Source: Littorina saxatilis (lineage: Eukaryota; Mollusca; Gastropoda; Littorinimorpha; Littorinidae). From it: DNA of 64,000 nucleotides. Positions 23,104 through 36,109 of this stretch are shown one piece after another. Both the position numbers and the translations under genes were made by a program. The notes under the pieces are model-generated. The model made no database searches. It was not told the DNA's origin and saw only the letters and a program-made list of their open reading frames with translations. Every line of letters starts with the position of its first letter. The first letter of the stretch is position 1. The stretch is taken from assembly GCF_037325665.1 (NCBI RefSeq), contig NC_090248.1, positions 18,153,685 through 18,217,684 of the forward strand, given 5' to 3'.

Positions 23104-25309
23104 TTATGAGCTTTTGTGTATAATAATAATATTAATGATAATAATAATGCATAATATTTATATAGCGCATGTATCCAGGGTTTAACCTTGCTCAAAGCGC
23201 TGTACAATCAAAATACTACGACAACATAACATTATTTAACGTGCAATCACACACATATCAATGAATAACACATTGCTCTATAAAACATTATCACAAACAC
23301 ACGCACGGGCACACACACGCACTACATAAAACAAATTGCACAATAATACATTATCACAAACATACGCACTCACGCGCGCGCAAAACACATACGTGAAAAA
23401 CTATGTACAGTACATGGGACAAAAGTGACCATCAGGAACGGACCAGGCTTGAAAATGTATTTCACGGTAAATGTTTTTGGAAAAGGTGTGTTTTGGGTTT
23501 TGATTTGAACTGAGATAGGGAAGAGCAACTGCGAAGGTCAGCGGGCAGTGAATTCCAAACAGAAGGGGCCTGATACTTAAAGGATTTCTTTCCGTACGTT
23601 TCCAGTTTAAATGTTGGTACTTTGAGGAGCTTTTCAGAGCTGGACCTGAGAGAGCGAGAGGGCTCGTAGATGCTCAGTACTGATGATAGGTATGGGGGAA
23701 GGGTGTTCTCAAAGTGCCTGCAATTTTGTACTCCACCGTGGCATCAACGGGAAGCCAATGGAGCTTTTTGAGGATAGGTGTGGCGCGATGTGTTTTGCGC
23801 TTACGTAGCACAACTCTAGCAGCACAGTTCTGAACCTTTTGGAGGCGGCTAAGGAGGGTTGAGGGGACACCAGAAAGAACAGAGATGCAATAATCAAGCC
23901 TATACTGACAGGACAAGAGAGGAGACTAGTTGAGTAATAGAAGTAACTGAGAGGAGTGGGCGGAATGATATTGACGAGTCTTGCGTAAATGGAGATAGCA
24001 GGACCGACAGACGGTGGGAAATTTGTTTGTTCATGGAGAGGTCCTGATCAAGGTAGACTCCCAGGTATTTTACCATGTATGTGTGTTTGTGTGTGTGCGT
24101 GCGCACGTGTGTATGTGTGTGCGTGTGTTTGTCCGTGTGCGTGTGTCTGTGTATTTGTGTGTGTCTATATGTATTTGTTTGCAGATTGCTCTGAAGGATT
24201 TGAAAACGGCCATGAAAGTCCGGACATTCGTGTAAATCTTATCCAGCCAATGACATCACCAAGTCCTTTTCCTGTAAGTATTCAAGAGTATCCATCGTCA
24301 CGCGTTCACACACAGAATTTCCCAGCGAAATCTTTGCTATTGATATCGGAAAGCCGCTATGGATATTGTACAAAAACGCAGCAAACTATTTACGTATGAT
24401 CAGAATACTCATTTGAAAAATTAGTTACCTGTCTGACGTTACCTTTTTTTGACTTTGCAATTGACAACTAAAAAGTAGTAGCTGTCCAATTGCTGTTATG
24501 ATTTTAAGTTCAAAACTAACGAGCAAAGCGGTAAATAAAAATTAAGAGCTAAGGTGTACATCTGTATAGTTTTGGCAGTGTGTACTGTAATTATCTCGTG
24601 CTTTTTCATACCATTTCCATTTCGAGCCCAATTACGTCCTCTTTGATACATTCAGTAGTGAGATATTAGGCAAAGAAGACTGCGTAGAAAACAAACTTAA
24701 GCTTTAAATCTATATATGTTCTATGTAGCTTTCTTACGACTGTCGGTTAACACTTTGCAGGTAAAGTGTCACATGAAATGGGGAGGCATCACCTTCACAC
24801 TGCTCAGACTTGCCAGCGACACGACGTGGGATGACGTCAGCTGGGCACAAGCCAAGGCAGGCTTCGGCGACGACCTGAGCGTGTCTCCAAACTCTGATAA
24901 CTACTTCATCGGCCTTAACAAGCTGCACCAGATCACCGTCCAGGGCGCCTACGCCAACCAGATCTTGTCCAAGTACGGTAATAACCTTGTCAGCGCCTTC
25001 TACAAGAAGTTTACCGTGGGCACTGAAGCCTCCAACTACCAGCTGTCCTATGAGCGCTTCTACGACAAAGATTTCCAGCCTGCCTTGAATGGTTTGAACG
25101 ACAGCACTCCGCTCCTCTTTGCCGCCTCTGGGAATGACCCCAACGGCTGTGCTGGGTCCAGGGGAGCGCCGGGGTGGTACGGGTCAGACTGCAGTGGACA
25201 CAGCATGTTCGCTGACCCTCCCACCTGGCCGGTGCCTGGACAAGGCAGTAAGGAGGTCACGTGGGTCAAGTTTAATCTGGTCAGGGAGGGGCCTTTTGTT
25301 GATGAGTAG
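22016..25309 (+). CDS. FREP-like gene A: signal peptide, PAN-like, EGF-like, fibrinogen-related domain
   Basis: Exons 22016-22333, 22712-22880, 24185-24273, 24761-25309 (TAG); phases agree, giving 374 residues. Residues 1-20 are a hydrophobic signal peptide. Residues about 28-106 form an eight-Cys PAN/apple-like domain (GQGPDTM, LQCVMRC, GVTVCP). Next is a short Thr/Ser-rich linker. The EGF-like domain is CANGGTPNGTKCFC plus GRRC. The fibrinogen-related domain starts at DCSEGF and includes WAQAKAGFGDD, NYFIGLNKLHQI, NYQLSYERF, GNDPNGCAG and GWYGSDCSG. Likely a secreted lectin-like recognition protein. The canonical calcium-site DxDND is replaced by GNDPN, so ligand binding may differ. The second intron holds a (GT)n and a reverse LINE. 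Same strand as genes B and C. Confidence 0.88.
22945..23105. repeat. (GT)n in the intron just after the EGF exon of gene A
   Basis: GT/GTAT/GCGT repeats start about 65 bp after the splice donor at 22881; GTGTGTGT also occurs within the first 15 bp of the intron. Confidence 0.95.
23119..24082 (-). mobile_element. 5'-truncated LINE (CR1/L2-like) in an intron of gene A
   Basis: On the - strand the frames carry YLGVYLDQDLSM, SRLQKVQNCAARVVL and ILKKLHWLPV, which are post-RT LINE motifs. Its 3' end reads GCGCTATATAAATATTATGC then an (ATT)n tail at 23119-23150. Its frames are interrupted. The 5' end stops at a (GT)n tract. Confidence 0.8.
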
Positions 25310-25634
25310 GATAACGTTGTGATGTTATTGCTTGCGGCATTTGAGCGATTCGGTCTACCGCCCTCACCCGATTAATGGAGTTCTACTTTTTAGAGTTGAA
25401 CCCCCATTTGGAAATACACTCCTTACAAAAACGATACAATGACAGACGGAAAAAAAGCTAGTAAGCTTACTAACAAGAGGTCAAAGTCATCACTATACTG
25501 CACATAACTTAAATTCTTATCAGCATAATTATGTCTTTAAAATAGCCGTTTTATATACTACCGAACGGTTATGTATGAAATAGAAATTGCATAAAAGAAA
25601 TGTACATGAGCGTACTAAAGTAAACTAAAGTAAA

Positions 25635-26083
<449 letters not shown>

Positions 26084-26104
26084 TGATATCTCTCTCTCCG
26101 ATAT

Positions 26105-26229
26105 CCGTGTAAATATGTGATTAGATTAGTCCCCTCTCTGGGCGAGGGCTGGTTGAAAAAAAGCTCGTTGTATTGCTTATGCCACAACCCTCAAAAAATA
26201 AAATTTGATTTGATTTGATTTGATTTGAT
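26105..26229 (+). mobile_element. Non-LTR element 3' end with (TTTGA)n tail, copy 2
   Basis: It repeats GGGCGAGGGCTGGTTGAAA, TTGCTTATGCCACAACCCTC and AAAATAAAATTTGATTTGA, and is again followed by (TC)n. It is heavily 5'-truncated (about 125 bp). Confidence 0.78.
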
Positions 26230-26325
26230 ATCTCTCTCTCTCTATCTCTCTCTCTCACTTTCTCACTCTCTCCGTCTCACTCTATCTCTCTCTCTCTCAC
26301 TCTCTCACTTTCTCTCTCTCTCCAC

Positions 26326-29300
26326 AGATGAACCTACGTTTAAAACCCCTGTTGTTTTTGCTTTTTAGCAAAACCCGTGAGAAGAGAAAAGGTGGACTGT
26401 GTCTTCAAGGATAGATCTACAACTGTGTGGCAGCCCTGCATTGTGTGTGAGCATAATCGCGCGGCCTTCATCATATTGAGGAATCTTCAAACTAACTTTG
26501 TTAACTGTGTTCTACAGCTAAATTCGTGACCTGACTTGGACGTGCTCGCTTCTTATAAGTGCCTCAGGTCGGTCACGCTATAACAGCATTGTGTGTGTCG
26601 TGCCCTGAAACCATTGGCTTATTTTCATCCGCATGGAAAGCGGCTGGTGTTTCGACGATATTATAGTCTGAACACGTGATGCATAATTGAGATTCTACTT
26701 CTCTGTGCAAGACTTGTGTTAAGAACCTTTTACAACATTAACTTTGACGGTGAGCTAAATATTTGCATGAACTACTGGCTTTGGGCCGAGTTTGTGAACT
26801 GTTCAGCCTCAACTGAATTTCACCAGGGCTGTTCAGCATTAACTGCTTTTAACCTTGTGTCTCCTTGTTTTCTGTGAACATTTTGTTCATCTTGCATTTA
26901 AGCTTATATTATCTAGTATCCCGTTGTTTGTTGTGGATTTTGCTTTACATTTTGTTCGGTCACCCTTCATTTTTAAGCAACAATATGTTTCTTTATTTTT
27001 GATTGCATACCTTTGTGTGCTGCTATCTCATCCTGTTCTAAATAGCAATAATAATTACTCTGATTTATTCCGGGACTGTAAGTGGTGAATGCCACTTGAT
27101 CCGAATCGTGTGAAGTGAAAGCTTGTGTCTCTGAATGTCCATTGTCAGCGCTCGCTTCGTGTTGTGGGAATCTTGACATTTACTTGGAGAAATCCTTGTG
27201 CTTTTATGATATACTAGAACTGTTGTCTTGACTGCTCCGGATACTCATATTTCTGGATTTTGTTTGCTTTATTATTTACTGCTGTTTGTTACAATATTCA
27301 TTTGCACTTCGTCCTAATGTCAACAACATCAAACACTGTTCTCCGTATAGGGCATGTAAATATTTATCATTTAGTCAACAAAGTACATGATGTCTGTGTA
27401 TTGCTAAACCAGCAACCAGAGCTGGTACAGCTCTTCGGTGTAAGTGAAACGCGTCTAGATTCGCGTATCTCAGACAGCCTTGTTAACATTCCGAATTATT
27501 CGGTTTTACGACGGGACAATGCACGAGTAGGCCAAACAGGCATCGCTCTTTATGTTCATCAGTCCATTGCTGGGATTGTCAAACGTAGAACTGATCTTGA
27601 AGATGAACATGTTGAATGTATGTGGTTGGAACTAAAACATGACAAATCCTCTCCCTTGCTTATTGGCTATGTGTTTCGTAACCCTGCTGAAACGTCAAGG
27701 TGGATTGATGATTTTGTTTCTGTGATGGACAGAGTGAAGGCTCGTGACGAGAATGTTGTATTGCTTGGCGATTTTAACATTAACCTACTCAGGCCTCAAA
27801 CAACGTGGTGCTCAACCACTGCTCTGTTTGGTCTTCATCAGCTGGTTAAAACCCCTATAAGAAAAACAAATACTTCATCAACCCTGATTGATCATATTTA
27901 TACTGATAGTAAGAATATCGTTGCAAATGCGCAAGTAGTGCATTCCAGTTTTAGTGACCATCATTCTGTTTTTTGCTCGATGTCTCTTAGATTGCCAAAA
28001 TCACGTCGTAAAGGCCACACAACAATCGAATACAGAAGTTTCAAGTATTTTGATGAATCTGCCTTTTTCTTTGACCTTAACCAAGCCCCATTTTATAGCG
28101 TATTCAATTGCAGTGACGCAGAGGGCGCTTGCAATATTTTTCACCATATTTTGTGTTCAATAATTGATAAACACGCACCACTACGTCAGCATAGAGTGAA
28201 ACATCCCCAGCTCCCTCCTTGGTTAACCTCAGACATTATCGAGGCTATGGCGATGCGTGATTATTTTAAAGAGCGCAACATGAAAACAGAGTATAAACTG
28301 CAAAAAAATAAAGTTTTGGACACAGTGAGACAAGCAAAGGCAGAATATTTTAATAAACTGATTTCTGAAAAAAAGGATACAGCTACAATCTGGCGAGCAG
28401 TGAATGAAATTCTTGATAAATCTAGGAAGGGATCAACCAATTCTCATTCACAAATATCTCCAAATGATTTTAACAAACACTTCATTTTGCTAGCAGACAA
28501 CCTAAAATCTTGCCTCAATCAGAATGATTCCCTTGATACGGATGATTGTTTTGAAAAATTAAAAACATTCTGTGGACAAAAGTTGACTCAAACTGACACG
28601 TTTTCTATTCCTCCAATCTCAGTGCACGAGGTAGGAAAACTGGTAGAACAAATGGCGAATAAAAAGTAAATGGGTCCAGACAAGAGTCCAGTCAAGTTGC
28701 TAAAACTTGCTTTACCTTACATTGTTGATTCTCTAACTTATGTTTATAACCTAAGCATACAACAAAACGTGTTCCCTTCTATTTTAAAGTGTGCAAAGGT
28801 ATTACCACTTCCAAAAAAAATAAGGATCTTACAGACCTAAACAGCTTTAGACCTATTTTCCTCTTCCCTGTTCTATCTCAACCTTTAGAAAAGCACATAC
28901 AAAAACACCTACTGGCATATATGGAACAAATGAATCTGTTTCATCCTTTTCAGTCTGGATTCCGCTCTAAGCATTCCTGCCACACCGCCTTAAGCTCTTT
29001 ATGCGAGACTTGGCTGTCAGCAATAAACAAAGCAGAAATAACGGGAGCGTTGTTTTTGGACTTTAAGAAAGCCTTTGACCTAGTAGATCACTCACTTCTA
29101 CTAAAGAAATTAAAGTGCTATTTAAAAAGACGACTCCGCCTGTGCCTTTTTTGAATCGTATCTTTCAAAACGGAAACAGTATGTATCCATTAACTGTAAA
29201 ACTTCGTCAAACGAGTTTGTCAGGAGTGGTGTCCCTCAAGGGTCTGTATTAGGACCTATCTTGTTCTGTATTTATATAAATGATTTACCCCTTCATGTGT

Positions 29301-30436
29301 CCGATGAAAAAGTTAGATGTGAGTTCTTCGCGGATGACTCTTCTGTTCACACCAGTCAAAAATCTTTGGAATCCGTCAACTTTTCTCTTCAAACAAGTGT
29401 GAATGAAATCACTGAGTGGTGAGTTTCTAATGCAATGATCATTCATCCGATTAAAACAAAGAGTATGGTGATAACCACGAGACAAAAACACCAATAAAGT
29501 CCTTTACAATTACAACTGTCAGTTGGTTCAACTCAAGTGCAGCAAGTTAAGGAACATTGATTATTGGGTGTTACCATTGATCAAGAGTTGAAATGGCAAA
29601 CTCATTTGAGTAATATTTGCAAACTAGTATCAACAAATTTGTACCTGTTATCAAAATTAAGGCATTACGCAGATTCTGCAGCACTCAAAATGTTCTATTA
29701 CGCCCACATAATGCCTCATATAAACTTCGCATCGACACTTTGGGATAACTGCAGTGATGTTCATTTAAAAAGACTCAATTCCCTGCATCGCCGAGCTGCA
29801 AAACTTATTCTGCATGATTTGAATAGGTCCACGGAATTTCCTCCCCTTGAAAGATCAGTTGACGTTAAACAAGGCTGTGTTCATGTATACAATTCTAAAT
29901 GACGACTGTCCTAAATATTTGCAATCACATTTCAAACATGCCACAAAAAGATATGGGTCCCAAAAAATCATCCCTCCTATACCTCGCATAGACCTCTACA
30001 AATCGAGCTTAGCCTTCTCGGGAGCGTTTCTCTGGAACTCCTTCCCCTAACAGATAAGAAATGCAACTTCAGTGAAAATGTTTAAGAGACAGTCACGTTC
30101 ACACATCATTCGTGAATGAAGTGTCTTGTTCGATTGTTATTTTGTTCTAGTGTTAACGGATGTGTAGCAGATCGGAGCAACTTTATTCCCAAATGAAAGG
30201 TATAGCTATGTCAATGTAATTTTGTAATTTTTGAGTTCTCCTCATGTAATTCCTTTAATGCACATTGTGTTGCATTCCATACAATGTATTTCTGTATTTT
30301 ATATGATTGAATTTATATTTTTAATGTGCGTCTGTCTTTATGTGTTGTATAAAGGACAGGTTGGAAGAATAGGCTTTGCCTAAAACCTTTATCCTTTTGT
30401 AATAAAGTTCTGAGTCTGAGTCTGAGTCTGAGTCTG

Positions 30437-30437
<1 letters not shown>
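26326..30437 (+). mobile_element. CR1/L2-type LINE, nearly full length, (TGAGTC)n tail
   Basis: A frame at 27260-28669 holds the AP-endonuclease: GHVNIYHL, GVSETRLD, LLGDFNIN, IDHIYTD and FSDHHSVFC. The reverse transcriptase follows in broken frames: motif A FLDFKKAFDLVDHS (about 29055), motif B GVPQGSVLGP (about 29225) and motif C FFADDSS (about 29325), then TIDQELKWQ to about 30050. Breaks include a TAA after MANKK (28669), a frame change near 28815, one near 29140, TGA at 29421 and others after 29490. The 3' UTR ends in GTCTGAG repeats at 30412-30440. CT tracts flank both sides. Confidence 0.9.

Positions 30438-30492
<55 letters not shown>
30438..30492. repeat. (TC)n microsatellite
   Basis: Pure TC, continuous with the TGAGTC tail of the preceding LINE. 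Confidence 0.97.
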
Positions 30493-30493
<1 letters not shown>

Positions 30494-31265
30494 AGTTTTT
30501 TTTAAATTTTAAATTTTTTTTTTATCTTCTTTTTTTTATATATATTTTTTTTTTATCTCAGTTGCATGCAGGCTGCTTCAACCCTTTCTTTTTTACCTCT
30601 TTCTTTTCTTTTTGTTGTTGTTGTTGTTGTTGTTGGCGGGGAACATTCTTCTTCATTGAATTTTTTTCTCCTGCTTTTTATATTAATGTTTCTACTTTAG
30701 ATATACCTATATCATTAACAATACTATTTCTAAATGTATTTTAAACAACTTTTCTATTTAACAATTCCCTCTCAAAAATGCATACAATATCCAGAGGGGA
30801 ACCATATCTAGAAATAGATGTTGTGGGATCACAAAATGTCTTTAGAATTGGGTTTCAGATGAAATGAATGTAAAAACTCTTTGAAAAAGTTTTAAATTCT
30901 CAGCCGTTAGGTGTATTGTTCCTCTATTTGATTTCCAAAAGATATTCGTTATCATTGGAAAGTTCAAAGTTGGAAAGTTCAAAACGATCACGAATGAAAG
31001 CAATACAATACAAGAACTGCATTTAGCCCTTGTGTGCATGTTCAAGATCCAAGGATGCACCTATAGCTTTAAGAATAATGCATTTTAGTTAATATCCTGA
31101 ATTAGAAATGAATTTTTATTTGATAACACAGAAATAATGGATTGAAATGATCGACGTTCTGCTTTCCTTATTCACCGGTTTTCAATGTTCTTATGTTAAA
31201 TGTTTCTCTGTTGTGTGGCAGTTTTCACAAGATAAACAGAGCATGAAATTGTACTATGTCCTCTT
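30493..31265. other. No gene; T-rich and anonymous sequence
   Basis: Poly-T-rich to 30560 and (TTG)n at 30612-30636. Nothing recognisable afterwards up to the GT repeat. Confidence 0.5.
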
Positions 31266-31269
31266 TGTG

Positions 31270-31625
<356 letters not shown>

Positions 31626-31639
31626 TAGTTAAACGTGTA

Positions 31640-32430
31640 TGCTGTGTGTACGTGAAGCATTTGTTTATATATTCACTTATATGTCCATGTGACTGCTGTT
31701 CAATTGAAAACTAATGAAGTGTTACTGTAGCCGAGTTTTAAAGCTCCCAGACTATGCCGACAAGAGATACAATAGCTGTTATATGTTACCTCAATGTCAA
31801 GCACAATGACTTGTCACTGCGATTAAAGTAAATTTAGATACGAGCCAATATCTATTTAGAGTAACACGCGATTTTTCGCTGAAAGGGGTTTTGAAACGTG
31901 GAACAGAAGTGTTTTGGTCGGATTTTAGCTTTATAGTACCAGTTATCAAACAAAAGAGATCTCATGCTCACTCTTAAAACAGAGGGTTCAGCCGCTTTAT
32001 TTTTGTATTCGGCAACTGGCGTGATAAAATAGATTGTTCATTGATATTATTTATGGATTGCAGAACAAAGGACGAAAGACTGCAATCCCGTCTTTCATTT
32101 TTTATAATTAATTGAGCTTCAAGGAACTTTAAACGCGGACAAAAGCTCAGTATGAATAGCTCTACATCGACGTTTTAGCAGTATTCTAAAATCTGTGCAC
32201 ACAATCATTATGTCCAACCGGAAGAAAAGGTTTAGAACTAAATAAAGCCAAAGGTATGCTAATGACCTGAAACGACTCATTCGATATAAAAGACCTTAGG
32301 TTCGTGAACCACATTTGAACCATACCTGTCCAAACATTCATGCACAAATCTGAAAGGGAAGGAAAAGCTGTCTTCGCTTTTGTGCGGACCGCGTTGCACT
32401 GTGGTGTCTTGTAGTCGCGTAACAACTATA
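31640..32430. other. No recognisable feature
   Basis: Anonymous sequence; no exon, repeat match or RNA-like fold that I can support. Confidence 0.5.
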
Positions 32431-32439
32431 TGTATATAC

Positions 32440-32673
32440 TAGAGGAATACCCGGCTTCGCCGGGGTGAATCGCGAGACAGAGACAGACAGCGTGGCGGTT
32501 CATCATAATCACCTCTGCAAGCGAAGTCCTGTCAAACGGGATTGAGAATTTTAGAGCTTATTTCTTAGCCCTATATTATCTGTTGTGGCTTCTCAAATGC
32601 CAGAACATACAGACAGACAAAAGCCGCTAGACCCCATCACAAACAGAACTCTACAATCAACAGGTTTTTTCCC

Positions 32674-32704
<31 letters not shown>

Positions 32705-33320
32705 GAGGAGCCGTATATATATATATGTATATCTATATCTATAAATATATAGAGATAGGTGAGAGTGTATTTTTTGCGTGGCTATAAATTGATTCGACCT
32801 TTTCACTTTGACAGTAAGAACAACTTACGGGTGCAAGGGAAGCGTTCTGGACAGCGCAGTGACATTCTAAAAATAGTACCTCAGAAACGGGAATTTGGGG
32901 TGAACGGCGCGACAGAGACAGACAGCGTGGCGGTTCACCACAATCACCTTTGAAAGGCGAAGTCCTGTCAAACGGGATTGAGAATTTTAGAGCTTATTTT
33001 TTAGCCCTATATCATCTGCTGTGGCTTCTCACATGCCAGAACATACAGACAGACAAAAGCCGCTAGACCCCATCACAAACAGAACTCTATAATACATAGG
33101 TTTTTGCCCACACACACACACAAACACACACACACACAGAGAAGCCGTATATATATATGCATATCTGTATCTATAAATATATAGAGATAGGTGAGAGTGT
33201 ATTTTTCGCGTGGCTATAAATTGATTCGACCTTTTCACTTTGACAGTAAGAACAACTTACGGGTGCAAGGGAAGCGTTGTGGACAGCGCAGTGACATTCT
33301 AAAAATAATAGTAACTTACA
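32440..33320. repeat. 435-bp tandem repeat (two units) with GC-rich hairpin at its start
   Basis: GACAGAGACAGACAGCGTGG occurs at 32476 and 32911 (435 bp apart), and the whole unit repeats, including (CA)n, a TATATA tract and GTGGCTATAAATTGATTCG. CCGGCTTCGCCGG at 32451-32463 is a perfect short hairpin after TACTAGAGGAATAC. Class uncertain. Confidence 0.85.
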
Positions 33321-33423
33321 ACTGAACGGGAAAGCCACACGAAGGAAGGGAGATAAACGCCAAACACTGGAGAAGATAAGGAAGAGTTACTTATAATGGT
33401 GAAATGAACACAAAAACGAAAAT

Positions 33424-33770
33424 GAGTTTAGCGCTGCGCGCTGAGAGCACGTGTTGAAATATCTCATCGATGATATTGTGTCCGGGGTGTAGCTGAATAC
33501 GGTGTCCAAATTTGAAAAAGATCCACCGAGAACTTTGGCGTTGTGATGTGGTGTAGCGGCTATGGTGTGTCGGTATGGGGGCCCGGGTAAGCTGAGGTGG
33601 AACCAAAATAGCTGAGGTGGAACCAAAATCGGTTCCGCGCTGCGCGCTGAGAGCACGTGTTGAAATATCTCATCGACCAGGTTGTGTCCAGGGTGTACCT
33701 GAATATGATCACCAAATTTGAAACAGATCCATCGAGAACCTTGGCCGCGCATCGCGCACAGACACACAGA
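33424..33770. repeat. Degenerate tandem repeat of about 220 bp
   Basis: CGCTGCGCGCTGAGAGCACG and TTGAAATATCTCATCGA occur near 33431 and again near 33638, each followed by a CCAAATTTGAAA ... GATCCA segment. It ends near ACTAGTCGTATATATATA (33786-33803), which may be the end of one composite element running from 32440. Confidence 0.75.
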
Positions 33771-33846
33771 CAGACACACAGACACTAGTCGTATATATAT
33801 ATAGAGATTTGAACTAATATTCATGCACCTAGCTGAACCAGAGAAA

Positions 33847-34075
33847 ATGCGATCTTCGGCATTGTGGGTGCTGTGCTACACTGTAGCGATTTGTAGCAGC
33901 ACCTCAGCGTTCAGCAACACAAGAAAGCAAGCATATGTCCGGTGTCCGATATCTAGCGAGACGATCGGACAGGGTCTAAACACGGTCATCGGCCGCTCCA
34001 GCTTGCAGTGGTCACTTGTCGTCGTGCTGAGTTGTCGGGCGTCTTCCTCGCAACGTCACTATTGACTGTTGCGGA
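33847..34075 (+). pseudogene. Relic first exon of a FREP-like gene (D)
   Basis: It begins with a signal-peptide-like MRSSALWVLCYTVAIC, then YVRCPISSETIGQG and IGRSSLQ, matching the PAN-like exon of genes A-C. After SLQ the frame shifts: the related TCRRAELSGV continues in another frame. Identity then fades before a G30 run. No donor or downstream exon is seen. A host gene fragment of the same family. Confidence 0.8.
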
Positions 34076-34097
34076 TGGGAGAAGGAACGAATAAGCA

Positions 34098-34098
<1 letters not shown>

Positions 34099-34128
<30 letters not shown>
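34099..34128. repeat. G30 homopolymer
   Basis: Thirty consecutive G followed by a (GA)5. Length should be treated as approximate because such runs assemble poorly. Confidence 0.95.
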
Positions 34129-34129
<1 letters not shown>

Positions 34130-34139
34130 GAGAGAGAGT

Positions 34140-34480
34140 ATGGCGCTTAACGTCCTCCCAGGTAACTAGGGACCTATATTGGGACATGATTTTTTATACG
34201 ATATTAAAAAGGGGGGCGTAATGGGGGGAGGGGGATTGGAGGGTGACGGGGTGTGGTCGGTAATAGGTTAAAAAGTTGCGTTTTTATAAAAAGTACTTTC
34301 TTGTTAGGTACGAGTTCGTACCTTTTCTGGACTGAGACCACTACGGGGGAATAGGGTAGTTAAAAAGGTATTTGATTGTTTTTTAATCGATCATATTTAT
34401 TATAAAAGTTGATAAAATTTCAGAGCCACCTGATAACAAGTTTTAAAAGTCCAGAGGGAATATTCCTGGTTAAAATTATA
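34140..34480. other. Anonymous sequence, no gene
   Basis: G-rich then AT-rich, with no supportable feature. It ends at the TA target of the Tc1 element. Confidence 0.5.
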
Positions 34481-34482
34481 TA

Positions 34483-36025
34483 AACTCAGAGGCAAAAGAA
34501 ACGCAAATGCTGCAGTGAAGATGGGTTACACATGAATTTGAATGTCGATTTAATTATTTCGGGTTAACAATAACAAGGGAACGAATTGACCAATACAAAA
34601 ACCATACGGAAAAGTGTATTGGGATGAGAGCATGACGTGCCATATTCCACTGAACACTGTTTCAAGACTGTTGAAAGTCAATAGCGTGTTGCTCCTCCCT
34701 GGGCGTTGATGACTGTGGCGCACCTCCTGTACATGGAGAGGACGAGGTGATTAATTTGCTGCTGAGGGACCTGAGCCCACACCTGGGTCACGGCAGCACG
34801 CAATTCTGCTGCTGTGCGGGGTCTCCGGGCAAGGGCAATAATCCTTCTTTGCATGATGTCCCAAAAGTGTTCAATTGGGTTGAGATCCGGAGATCGAGCA
34901 GGATGAGGCAGAAGGTTCACGCTGTTGTGACGCAGGAAGTCCTGGGTAGAACGTGCAGTATGGGGACGGGCATTGTCTTGCTGGAACAGGCAGTTCCGGT
35001 GCCTCTGGAAAAATGGAACCACATAGGGACGCAGGACTTGATTGATGTAGCGGTCTGCATTGACACCATTCCCACGACCTTGGCCGACGTTCTAAAAGAC
35101 GACAAGCCTCACTCGCGGATTGACACCAATGGCGCCCCATATCATGACGCTGGCACCTCCCCATCGATCATGCTGCAGGATGTTATTGTTAGCAAACCGC
35201 TGTCCAGGTCTTCGCCAGATCCGGACACGCCCATCTCCAGGTTCCAGGCAAAAGCGCTTCTCGTCCGAACAAAGAACCCTCCGCCAGTCCCGATGGCGTC
35301 AGTGGGCATGCTGCTGGGCCCAGGCCAGACGATCCAGGCGATGCTGAGCTGTCAAGACAGGACGTCGAGCAGGACGCCGATTTACCAGGTTCTGCCCACC
35401 AAGGCGTCGGCGTACAGTTCTGGCACTGACGGGTTCTCCATGCACCCCGAATGTGTTACGGGCTCTGTTGGCGGCAGTTTCGAATGCATCTCGCTGGTGT
35501 TGATGGACAAGATGGCAATCTTGTCGGGCTGTTGTTACCCGGGGTCTGTCACGTCCTGGTAAGTCGCAGGTACTGTTAGTGATATGAAAACGTTGCTGCA
35601 GGCGATAAACCGTGGTGACATTTACTCCAAATGCCCTAGCAACTTGCTAAACTGATTGTCCGGCATCAATTCTCACGATCGCCTGTTGGCGCTGATTTGG
35701 TGATAGTCTCGGCATCGCGCCTGTGTCACAGAAATGAATGTTGTAACAGTTTTGTGAGTATTGTACAGCTTGCCTGAACACCCTGAACACGAAAAGCTGC
35801 TTTTCCACATTGTGCATGTGCTGAAAGTGGTCCCCATGACGGTTTGGGATCCCCGTCAACAAGACCTCACGTGTGACCCAGATAACGGCAAACACGGTTC
35901 TGACAAGATACGACCTCTAAAACAACACGTGCAGAGCATGCTAGTATCATGATTTTATTTTTATTTCAAGTCCATAAAGGTTTAATTAACGCATCCTTTA
36001 TTTGCGTTTCTTTTGCCTCCGAGTT
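34483..36025 (-). mobile_element. Tc1-like DNA transposon, 1543 bp
   Basis: TA dinucleotides at 34481-34482 and 36026-36027 flank inverted ends: AACTCAGAGGCAAAAGAAAC on the left, and AACTCGGAGGCAAAAGAAAC as the complement of the right. One - strand transposase relic fills the interior. Confidence 0.92.
34678..35715 (-). pseudogene. Tc1 transposase (DD34E), inactivated
   Basis: Starts MPRLSPNQRQQAIVRI at 35715 and ends at 34678, about 346 codons, the normal Tc1 length. A TAG interrupts shortly after DAGQSV (about 35650), followed later by frame changes. The intact C-terminal 114 residues (35022-34678) carry FQQDNARPHTA and PDLNPIEHFWD, with 34 residues between D and E. Cannot make active enzyme as read. 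The long + strand frame at 34747-35562 is its antisense shadow. Confidence 0.9.
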
Positions 36026-36109
36026 TACATCTGTGCATAGTACGCATATGTTGCCCTGCCTTAAATGAATATAGTATGTACAACACAGGACAGACATTCA
36101 TTCCATTTA

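Noticed and set aside
34747-35562. 271-codon open frame on +
   Set aside because: Antisense shadow of the Tc1 transposase on the - strand.
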